DNA of 64,000 nt from Cantharellus purpuraceus (lineage: Eukaryota; Basidiomycota; Agaricomycetes; Cantharellales; Hydnaceae): NCBI GenBank assembly GCA_025174535.1, contig JALBUN010000023.1, forward strand, positions 3,224,001-3,288,000, read 5' to 3'. The notes under the pieces are model-generated. The model saw nothing but the letters and a program-made list of their open reading frames with translations, was not told the origin of the DNA and did no database searches. How positions within the stretch are numbered: the first letter of the stretch is position 1; each line of letters starts with the position of its first letter. The translations under genes and the position numbers were made by a program. Of the stretch, positions 1 to 8,477 are shown piece after piece.

Positions 1-2
1 CG

Positions 3-2591
3 ATGATGAATGGCATTTTCAAGGAGCTCATTGATGATGGCACTATGGTAGTGTTCATGGACGACATCCTCATTTTCACTGAATCCCTAGAACAACACCA
101 CACGATCGTGCAATCTGTCCTTGAAATTCTTCGGGCCAACCACCTGTACCTCAAACCAGAGAAATGCCTTTTCTCGCAACAGAAGGTAGATTATCTTGGA
201 TTGATTCTCTCACAGGGACAGGTAGCTATGGACCCAGTTAAGGTGGCCGGAGTCAGGGACTGGCCCACACCACGCAATGTGACAGAAGTCAAATCCTTCC
301 TGGGTTTCATCAATTTCTATCGTCGCTTCATTGAGGACTTCTCACATATCGCAAAGCCTCTGAATCGGTTAACAAAGGCAGATACACAGTGGTCCTGGAT
401 ACCCGATGGCCCAGAACAAGAAGCCTTTGATAAACTCAAGCAGCTTGTCACGTCAACTCCAATCCTTGTCCTCCCAGATCAAACCAAGCATTTTCGACTA
501 GAGACAGATGCTTCAGCATATGCAACAGGTGCTGTTCTATCTCAACTCTGTGACGATGAGAAATGGAGGCCGGTAGGTTTTGTATCCAAGAGCCTTTCAG
601 ATGCAGAGCGCAACTATGCCATCCATGATAAGGAATTGCTCTCAGTCATCCGTGGACTAGAAGAATGGCGCCACATCTTGGAAGGGACCAAATACAAGAT
701 TGAAATCCTTAACGATCATCAAAACCTCACATATTTCCGTACAGCTCAGAATCTCAATCGTCGACAAGCTCGCTGGTCACTATACCTTTCTCGTTTTGAC
801 TTTGAACTGATCCACCGTCCTGGACGACATTCAGCCAAACCTGATGCCCTCTCACGACGTGTAGATCATAAGCGGGGGGAGGAAGATAACCAGAACCAGG
901 TTCTTCTTGGCCCTGAGCTGTTCCACATCGATGCGACATCCACCTATCCAGGGCCAGAAGCTCAAATGATCACAGGAGAAGGAGACATATTCCTGGAACG
1001 TGTGCGGAACTGCACCAACAGAGATGAAAAGGTTGTAAAGGCTCTTAAGGAACTTGGTCCCTCTCGGAATTTACGAGGACAGGAATGGACCGAGGAGAAT
1101 GGACTTGTCCTCTATCGTGGCAAGGTATATGTCCCTCTTGACCCAAAATTGCGCCATGACATTGTAAGGGCACACCACGATACTCACATTACAGGTCACC
1201 CTGGTCGCTGGAGAACAACAGAACTTGTATCCCGCAGCTACTGGTGGCCTGGATTTGGACGATACATTGCCAAATATGTCAAGGGATGTGACCTCTGCAA
1301 TCGGACAAAAACTTTCCCTGCTCCTCCTATGGGTAAACTCCTGCCTAATCGTGTCCCAGATCGGAGGTGGCAAGTGATATCTGTTGACCTTATTGTAGAA
1401 CTACCCATCAGCCATGGCTATGATGCACTCCTTGTCGTTGTGGACCGTCTTTCCAAACGAGCACATGTTATCCCTACCACCTCTGACATCAACTCCATAG
1501 GAGTTGCACGACTTTTCCGAGACCATGTGTGGAAACACCATGGCCTTCCTGAGGAGATCATCAGTGACCGTGGCACCCAGTTTGTCTCTCAATTTATGCG
1601 CGAGCTCAATAAGCTTTTGGGGATCAAGGTTGCAGCATCCACAGCATATCATCCACAAACCGATGGTCAGACGGAAAGGGTAAATCAAGAAATTGAACAA
1701 TACTTGAGGCTTTTCGTCAATCAGCGCCAGGATGACTGGATTGAGTGGGTTCCTCTTGCAGAATTCACATACAACAACCGCATCCACTCCTCCACGCAAT
1801 CAAACCCCTTCATGCTTGATACAGGCCAACACCCAAGGCTTGGGCTAGAGCCAATCCGAGAGACACGACTTGAAGCACTGGAAGAATTCACTGAGCGTAT
1901 GGAGACAGCCACCACTGAGGCTCGCTCTGCCCTGGAAAAGGCAGCAGATGATATGGCACGATTCTATGATGCCCATCGGCAAGCAGCCCCAGTATACAAA
2001 CTTGGTGACAAGGTCTGGCTCAATGCACAAAATATCACCACCACCCGTCCAACCAAGAAACTTGATCACAAATGGTTAGGACCGTATGTGATTAATAAGG
2101 TGGTCTCACGAAATGCCTATGGCCTACGACTTCCCCCAATCTTTGGCCGCACTCATCCAGTGTTCTCTGTTGTCTTACTCCGTCCTTATGAAAAGGATCC
2201 CATCCCTGAACGCCAGTCATCTCCTCCACCACCTCCAGTCATTCGAGATGGAGTACAGGGATATGAAGTTGAGAAGATCCTTGACAGCAGAGTTTTCCGA
2301 GGAAGACTGGAATACCTGGTGCGTTGGAAGGGCTATGGAGCTGCTGACGACCTCTGGATCCCAGCTAAGGATGCCAGTGGGGCTAGAAGGCGCATTGCAG
2401 ACTTCCATCAGGAAAATCCTGAAGCCCCAAGGCGTATTTCGGCAGCCACCTATGCGGCTCTTCCCTTCAGACGCTTTGAGAACTTCACAGAACCTCCCAA
2501 ACAGGTCCTCTTTGATTGGACAGCTGGCAGGAACCCAACACGTGGTACTGGACACATTTCAGAGCCGCAGAATAGGCACAATGAAGCTTAG
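3..2591 (+). CDS. Ty3/gypsy chromovirus pol polyprotein, 3' part (RT end, RNase H, integrase, chromodomain)
   Basis: Polyprotein of an LTR retrotransposon that copies its RNA to DNA and inserts it. The frame is open at the window's left edge, so the N-terminus (gag, protease, most of RT) is missing. Seen in order: RT active-site motif FMDD at residues 18-21; RNase H with acidic residues D169, E211 and D238; an HHCC zinc region ending C429-x2-C432; an integrase core with D462, D522 and E558 (exact D-x35-E spacing); and a C-terminal chromodomain at about 750-800 with the motif LEYLVRWKGYG. Chromodomains of this class usually steer insertion to modified histones. No internal stop occurs over 862 codons, so this copy is young compared with the copia copies nearby. 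A small ORF and the 3' LTR follow. Confidence 0.97.
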   Translation: MMNGIFKELIDDGTMVVFMDDILIFTESLEQHHTIVQSVLEILRANHLYLKPEKCLFSQQKVDYLGLILSQGQVAMDPVKVAGVRDWPTPRNVTEVKSFLGFINFYRRFIEDFSHIAKPLNRLTKADTQWSWIPDGPEQEAFDKLKQLVTSTPILVLPDQTKHFRLETDASAYATGAVLSQLCDDEKWRPVGFVSKSLSDAERNYAIHDKELLSVIRGLEEWRHILEGTKYKIEILNDHQNLTYFRTAQNLNRRQARWSLYLSRFDFELIHRPGRHSAKPDALSRRVDHKRGEEDNQNQVLLGPELFHIDATSTYPGPEAQMITGEGDIFLERVRNCTNRDEKVVKALKELGPSRNLRGQEWTEENGLVLYRGKVYVPLDPKLRHDIVRAHHDTHITGHPGRWRTTELVSRSYWWPGFGRYIAKYVKGCDLCNRTKTFPAPPMGKLLPNRVPDRRWQVISVDLIVELPISHGYDALLVVVDRLSKRAHVIPTTSDINSIGVARLFRDHVWKHHGLPEEIISDRGTQFVSQFMRELNKLLGIKVAASTAYHPQTDGQTERVNQEIEQYLRLFVNQRQDDWIEWVPLAEFTYNNRIHSSTQSNPFMLDTGQHPRLGLEPIRETRLEALEEFTERMETATTEARSALEKAADDMARFYDAHRQAAPVYKLGDKVWLNAQNITTTRPTKKLDHKWLGPYVINKVVSRNAYGLRLPPIFGRTHPVFSVVLLRPYEKDPIPERQSSPPPPPVIRDGVQGYEVEKILDSRVFRGRLEYLVRWKGYGAADDLWIPAKDASGARRRIADFHQENPEAPRRISAATYAALPFRRFENFTEPPKQVLFDWTAGRNPTRGTGHISEPQNRHNEA

Positions 2592-2630
2592 CGCTCACCA
2601 AATTCATCCATGCCGAAATTCCACTAACTG

Positions 2631-2638
2631 TATATAAG
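2631..2638 (+). promoter_or_regulatory. TATA-like box upstream of the gypsy accessory ORF
   Basis: TATATAAG lies 40 bp after the pol stop and about 60 bp before the ATG of the accessory ORF. A similar AT box (TTTAAATAG) precedes the homologous ORF in the second gypsy element. The position suggests a separate transcript for that ORF, but only the sequence match supports it. Confidence 0.3.
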
Positions 2639-2697
2639 CCAGTGAATCCACTTCCCCTTCCTCAGTAAAACCATCATCGTTCACTACCCAACCCACC

Positions 2698-3135
2698 ATG
2701 CCTTACCAGTCTGAATCCACCACTCTACGCTCACTCCGTTCCTACCCCTCAATCACTTGGTCAGTTGACTCAAGGGATACTGCACGTGCTGTAGAGGATT
2801 ATAACCTCCCATCTCCACCTCCACAAGTTCATTTCCCCTTCTGGCATCGTAATCCATCCAGACGCCAGACATACTACATCGGGGACCCTCTATTCATCGG
2901 CAACTATGACATACCATATGCCTTCCAAGGGCTCGCCGGTAAAGTCACCTATGAGGGAGGGGAGATGATACTTGGGGCAGTTTTCAGCACGAACAATCCC
3001 ATATCCCCTGGAGAGTTCACCATCCCACTTTACCCCAAGGCAGAGAAGAGTCACCATCAACACTCGTCATGGGCTCTACTTTGGCAGAGAGTGAGAAGGG
3101 ACCTTGCAGAGTGCTTCAGGGTGTGTCTCTCTTGA
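2698..3135 (+). CDS. Accessory ORF of gypsy element, between pol and 3' LTR (unknown function)
   Basis: Intact 145-residue ORF starting 107 bp after the pol stop. I recognise no domain, signal peptide or membrane segment. It has a diverged homologue of 144 codons at the same place in a second gypsy element (11428-11862 and its inverted copy 14694-15128). Shared landmarks in the same order are W-S-[VL]-D-[ST] near residue 21, a PPP run, Y-x-IGDP-[LI]-F near residue 60, Y-x-F-x-G near residue 75, and a C-terminal tryptophan-rich stretch with basic residues. The ATG context (acccaccATG) is good. Conservation across diverged elements suggests selection for a protein. The role is unknown; an envelope-like or regulatory factor are guesses. 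Confidence 0.7.
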   Translation: MPYQSESTTLRSLRSYPSITWSVDSRDTARAVEDYNLPSPPPQVHFPFWHRNPSRRQTYYIGDPLFIGNYDIPYAFQGLAGKVTYEGGEMILGAVFSTNNPISPGEFTIPLYPKAEKSHHQHSSWALLWQRVRRDLAECFRVCLS

Positions 3136-3173
3136 GATGGATGGGACGATAGTGCATATCGAGACGACATGCA

Positions 3174-3550
3174 TTAAGAGGGAGGTGATGTCAGGGTTCA
3201 AATAAGTCATATTCTATTTTTAGTATTTTCTCTTGACACCCCTATCAGCGCAGCCTGTCAGGGTGCGTCTCCCCTATTTCATTGCCCCTATCACTTCCCC
3301 TATCTTTCCTCCCCTATCTTGGTTCTCCTATCCGTCTCCATCATTTAGTATAAAGACTCGCCTTGGTGCAGTGTGATCCCCTCAGCTTGATCTCTGAGGA
3401 TATCCGCTGTACCAGGTAAGTCCCATGTATTTATCAGAAACAGCTTGATCTCTGAGGATATCCGCTGTACCAGCTGGCATTATTTCTTATCGGCTCTCAC
3501 TTATTGAGTATCTTGTTGTTGTGGCCTCGTCATCAGCGTCGCCCTCACAA
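3174..3550 (+). repeat. Polypurine tract and 3' LTR of the gypsy element
   Basis: A purine-rich tract (aagagggaggtga, inside 3174-3188) is followed at 3189 by TGTCAGGG, the expected start of a 3' LTR. A TATA-like tagtataaag lies near 3348. A 30-base stretch beginning agcttgatctctgagg occurs twice, near 3386 and 3443. The right boundary is taken where a copia LTR begins (3551). The 5' LTR is outside the window, so the exact length is not proven. Confidence 0.65.
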
Positions 3551-3981
3551 TGCTGAGTTGTTAGAAGGTGAGGGATAGATTGCAGGTGTATGTGGGTGAA
3601 TGTGAAATGAAGGTGAGGGATGGTGGCAAAGTAGATTTTGAATAGAGAAGCAAACACTGCAAGGATGCAGATATATGTGGGGTTGATGGAGAGGTGATGT
3701 TTAGTAGAGTGATGTTGCCAAATATCAGAATATTCAATTAAGAACTGGGACTTCTGCAAAATATTTGAGCAGAAATGGGAATAGCAACACTTCAAAAAAG
3801 TGTTTGCTTAATATAAATGGATGTAATGATCCAAATCATTCGTAATTTGAGATAGAAATAGATGATGCAATATCCTAATGGGATATGCAAAATATTTCAA
3901 ATCGAATAGGTCATTTAGGAGTTATTCCAGGAATGACAGAAAAATGACACAAGCTGTTTGTTTGCAACTTGGAAGGGATTA

Positions 3982-5410
3982 TGTTTTGGAACCTGCAAAA
4001 TTATGGTGTTAGGGCAAACTCTAAATCACCACAATTCCGTGAATGAACAGCTGAGAAGAATATCAAATCCTACTGCAGCACAACTCCAGAAATGATTTAA
4101 CGTTTGTACTTTGGTTACAATCCATTGTAATGGTCAATGCAGACGATATGCAGGAAGGTAATACGTTTCTTAGCAGTAGGGAATGAATAAGACTTCCAGA
4201 GCCTAGAGTTCATGGACACTTAGGGGTCCAGATATTCCAAAAAGAGGGGAATGCACTTAGAGGCTAGAGGAAGTAGGTGGATGAATCCGACCGTCCAACC
4301 AGTGACACTCTGAAGCGGGTAACAGCGATGTGTGAAGTAGTCTGGCAACTGCTTCACATGAGTTCAAGATTCTAATGCTCTGCAAAGGCAGTACACACTA
4401 GTTACTTAAACAAGAGCACTAATGGCAGGACTATCGACAGACAATCTCACCCTGTAGATTCGTAGTCACGCGAGGTAGATACTACACTCACGCCCAAAGC
4501 AGGACAATCACTACTTCGAGTGCAATTGAATACAGTTACACAACCATAAGTGACCCTTGAACTGGACAATCAACAGTTACTGAGATATAGAGGATGACAC
4601 TGTATGTCACTCTAGTCACACTGATGTGCAAATGATGGGGTAGAAATGGTTATTTGTTCAGAGGCAGAATGGCCTCCTTTTATATTGTATTTACAGGAGC
4701 TGACTAATACTACTGGAAACTTCTACCTATTAATAGATGGAAACTACTGGAAGCTAGTGGAATATGTGAGAAGGGGGTGGAAGTTTCCTAGCCAATGAGC
4801 TGCTTGGATTTGCTCTGACTCAGGGCATGAGTCATGGATGGAGTCATAGTGTGACTCAGAGCAGGAGTCATAGTATGAGTAATCACAGGAGTCATGGTAT
4901 GAGTCATGGCAGGAGTCATTGCATGAGTCACCATTACTCAAATAACTTGGTCAATACTTCGTTTCCCAGGCTGATTAGCACAGCTATGGGTAGGCATGGC
5001 TTCTATTGAACTCTCCACTGAAAATGGAGTCAGGAGGTGCAGTGGTTGCGAAGATATTGAGCATTTACTGGCAGTGGTGACCAGATTGAGTCGGAGATTG
5101 AAATGAGTCATGTGATTGAAAATGAGTCAGTTGTCTGGGTGACTCCGGCTGACTTTGAGGCTGCTGACATCTGCGAAGGTTTGTGGGTCCATGTGGGTCC
5201 CAAAACTTTGCCCAGCAGAACAATAAGTTTGTAGACTCATTTCTGCATGGAAAATTCCCAAAAAAATATGAAAAAATAGAGAATATTTGAATGGCCCTGA
5301 ATCAAGAGAAAGCAGCAGATATATGCTGATATTTTAAGGCCATCAAGTGGAATTGTACAGTTTCGGGACTTTAAACAAGATCTTTTTAAGGGAAAACCAG
5401 TTCCCATACA
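3982..5410 (-). mobile_element. Solo LTR, family LTR-A, target duplication GATTA
   Basis: A 1429-bp unit with TG...CA ends (plus strand TGTTTTGG...CCCATACA), flanked by perfect 5-bp copies GATTA at 3977-3981 and 5411-5415. It is colinear with the LTR-A copies at 9752-11180 and 44436-45852. No coding region is present, so it is a solo LTR left by LTR-LTR recombination. It carries the 12-bp GAGTCAT array (4829-4936). It lies inside the copia LTR. Confidence 0.92.
4829..4936 (-). repeat. 12-bp minisatellite with TGAGTCA core inside LTR-A
   Basis: Nine units at exact 12-bp spacing, each containing GAGTCAT or a one-base variant, start at 4829, 4841, 4853, 4865, 4877, 4889, 4901, 4913 and 4925. 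The core TGAGTCA/TGACTCA is the known binding site of Gcn4/AP-1-type bZIP factors. It lies in the presumed U3 part, upstream (in LTR sense) of the TATA-like box. The same array occurs in the copy at 9752-11180. Confidence 0.85.
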
Positions 5411-5821
5411 GATTAAGAATAGTGAATCTGATGATAGATACTCGTACACCATTGTAGCTAATATACAATTGGGCAATCACATGATAAGAATGCCTTTTAG
5501 TAAGATTGAAACATATGATAAAAGAAATGATGTGGATACTCATAATAAGTGATGTCATAGGGAAAAACTTTTTATAGAGAAAGGAGTTTTTACCCGTTTG
5601 ATTTGAGGTTTGGGATGAATAAAAATCATCATAATACCTCCCTTTTTGAGTAGTAGCCACCCCTGTAGAACGAAAGGATGGCTCACAAAATAAAATCAAA
5701 AATCACCTCCTCCTCATTCCTTAATCAAAAAATCCCCAAACTTTTCACAACTTTTCCTTATCATAAAACTCCCCCTTCTTACTCCAATAGGTCGTAATAG
5801 TACTTGAATAAATTCTTGACA

Positions 5822-7080
5822 TGCCCCCTCAAGCACAGCATATACCAAGAAGCTTGAGTAGATGCTGGTGCTTGCGCATGGACAGTGGCTTTGTAAGAAT
5901 ATCGGCAGGATTATTGTAGGTAGGAATATAGTGGAGAACAATGTTTCCGTTCATAATTTGATCACAGGTGAAGTGATAGTGTGTGTCAATGTGTTTTGTA
6001 TGAGTATTACTGATATCATTGTTCGTGTAGATTGATTATCAGTGAACACAGGAATTGGGGTGAACGGAAGTGTGAACTGCTCCCAATTTGATCAACCATA
6101 TTCCTTCTGTAGATGCAAATGACCCTGCGATGAGTTCCGATTCCATTGAAGATCTGGCAATGCAAGTTTGTTTCTTCGAGGCCCATGAAATAGGTGCATC
6201 GTTGTAGGTGAAAATCCAGCTGGTAGTGGATTTTTGGTTGTTCACATCACCAGCGAAGTCCACATTCGTGTAGTTGTAGGCATATCCTTCCATACCTTTG
6301 CCATCCCTCTTATAGAGTATGCCAAGATCTGATGTATGCATTAGATACCTGACAATCCTCTTGATGCTCGGTTGTGGGATGAGAGGTGAACTGAGTGCAT
6401 CAATTGGAGGTGTATGCAATATCCAGTTGAGTAGATACTGAGCAGAAGTTGATTGAGCCAATGAGTGATGCATATGGGACATCAATTTCATCATTTGAAT
6501 TGGTGGATTTCCTGAGATCATGTGATATATCCATCAGGCTATTGATGGATTTTCTGGATGAAATTTTGAAGTGTTTCGCAATGTTATGAATGAAAGTGGG
6601 TTGGGAAATATGAATGGATCCATTGGTTTGATCTCTGTAGATTTTAATGCCCAATAGACGTGTCGGCTCACCCAAATCTTGAATTTCAAAACAACTGCTA
6701 ATTTCCTTGACAAGTTTGTCCATCGCCTCTTTTGTTCGAGTGGCTAGCAGTCCATCATCAACATACCAGCCAGCAATTTCAATATTCCCTGGCTCTTGTG
6801 TCTGAAAGAACACAGTTTCATCGGCTAATCCAGATTTAAACCCAAGTCCCTCTAACTTGGATTTAAGTGTTTGATGCCATATACGTCCCGACTGTTTAAG
6901 ACCATAGACACCTTTGTTAAGTTTGCATATGAAGTTCTCTTTCCCTTTGACAATGAATCCTTCGGGTTGGCGCATATACACATCTCCTTTGAGTATTCCA
7001 TTTAAAATATGCCCCCTTTACATCCACTTGGCATAGTTCAAGGTCATTTTTAGCTGCAAGTGCGAGAATAAAACGAATTG
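5822..7080 (-). pseudogene. Copia pol 3' fragment: reverse transcriptase and RNase H
   Basis: Minus-strand Ty1/copia pol sequence. RT begins near 7080 (LALAAKND), has a 1-base frameshift near 7005, then continues as VYMRQPEGF, GVYGLKQSGRIWHQ and the catalytic YVDD near 6765. RNase H follows in another frame at 6521-6039, with ISWASKKQTCIARSS and ESELIAGS. Its last part reads YIPTYNNPADILTKPL near 5880 before the purine tract and LTR. The N-terminal half of RT is missing; the sequence breaks at 7080 and continues as plus-strand copia sequence. Frameshifts and the break make it nonfunctional. Confidence 0.9.
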
Positions 7081-7086
7081 ATGTGA

Positions 7087-8349
7087 ATCAGATAGTGGGT
7101 GAGAATCCTCACCTCTGGTTTATGGATTCAGCTGCATCCAGTCATATATGCAGGAGGAAGAACCTTTTCGACACAATGTATATGGTTCCCTCTCACCATT
7201 GAAACTGCCAGTGGAGAGTCATTCACTGCAAATCAACGAGGGAATATCAACATCACAATCACATCTGATGATGTTGACGATGCATCATTCACTCTACTGG
7301 ACATAGTATACGTGCCAAAACTTAATGTGAACCTTTTATCAGTCAGATGAGTCACCAATGCCAATGTGAATGTATCATTCACAAAAACCCACTCCTTTTG
7401 GATAATACAATCATTGCACAGGGCTCAAAAATTAATAATTTATTCGCTTTCACAGCATTTACAGATGAGCCGCTCAAAATCAGTGATGATCAAGTCCATT
7501 CATCAATTGAATCCTCAGACACCACTATTTGGCACCATCAACTAGCACATGCAAGCTACTCTATGATCAACAAGATGTTAAAAAATAACACAGCTGTCAG
7601 CTTCCCTCCACAAGCAACTTTCAATGAGACAGTCCAGTGTCAAAGCTGTCCATACAGAAAACAAACTCGCGCTCCATTCCAGAAGATTGAGGAGATCCCA
7701 AATGATATCGGAGAGATTGTCATTTCAGATCTCTGTGGCCCATTTGAGCTATCTATAGGAGGATACAGGTATTTTATTACCTGGATCGATTTGAAGAGAA
7801 GATACGCCAGTATTGAGTTCCTGAAGAACAAGGAATGCAAGACTGTTACAGATTCATTCAAGAGATTTTTATCATGGATTTCAAGGCAGAAGAATACACA
7901 GGTGAAACGAATTCAAACAGATAATGGTGGTGAATATATTGGACATGAATTTGAGCAATTATGTGGTGAGCTCGGTATAATACACGAAATGACTTCACCG
8001 TATACTCCAGAGCATAATGGGGTTGCCGAATGATATAATTGAATGCTTCAAGAGGGCACATTAACCTTGCTACACGACTCATCACTACTGTTTAGATTCT
8101 GGGTCTTGGCAGTCCATACTATAAACTTCATCAAAAACCGCCTCCTGCACTCACACATTCAAATGTCTCCATACGAAGCATTTTGGGGTAGGAAACCCTG
8201 CATCGATTAGCTCAAGACTTATGGCATAAAATGTTGGGTTCTTGTACCCAAACAGATCCAGAAGAAAGGAGATTTTAGGTCGATTGAGGGAATATTTGTT
8301 GGTTACTTCAACAATTCAAAGGCTTACAAAATATGGATCCCACGCATGC
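7087..8349 (+). pseudogene. Copia gag-pol middle fragment: protease and integrase
   Basis: Plus-strand copia sequence joined head to head with the minus-strand RT fragment. The protease motif DSAASSH lies near 7125, a frame change follows, then VYVPKLNVNLLSV. From 7347 come the integrase zinc region (WHHQLAHAS... CQSCPYRKQ) and catalytic core with SDLCGPF, TDNGGEY and the motif HNGVAE. It continues past stops with SPYEAFWGRKP and SKAYKIW. Two stops at 8031-8046 are TGA where the family has arginine (AERYNR). It ends near 8349, where gypsy-derived sequence begins. Confidence 0.88.
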
Positions 8350-8477
8350 TGATGAGCCTGGATGCATCGAGGACGTATATCAAACCACTCTGACAGTCCA
8401 ACTCCGCCAGCATCTTTTCATATCAAACTTTTAAATAGCACCGCAACTCCCTCTTCACCTCAGTCTCTAATTCTAGC
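8350..8477 (+). mobile_element. 5'-truncated gypsy element, first segment of left inverted arm
   Basis: About 125 bp matching the reverse complement of 15213-15336. It continues at 11349 once the inserted LTRs are removed. It corresponds to the region between the end of gypsy pol and the accessory ORF, and carries the TTTAAATAG box near 8430. Its last five bases (CTAGC, 8473-8477) are the target duplication of the inserted LTR. Confidence 0.75.

Larger units (their letters stand above)
3551..5821 (-). repeat. Copia 3' LTR, minus strand, interrupted by a solo LTR
   Basis: Read on the minus strand, copia pol ends near 5840, followed by a purine tract (gagggggca) and TGTCAAGAATT starting at 5821, a standard LTR start. 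The terminal CA falls at 3551, where plus-strand TGCTGAG begins directly beside the gypsy LTR. Removing the nested LTR-A (3982-5410) and one target copy leaves about 840 bp. The other LTR of this element is not in the window, so the outer boundary is inferred from the TG/CA ends. Confidence 0.55.

Noticed and set aside
3487..3795. 102-codon minus-strand frame
   Set aside because: Falls in the copia LTR and has no family resemblance.
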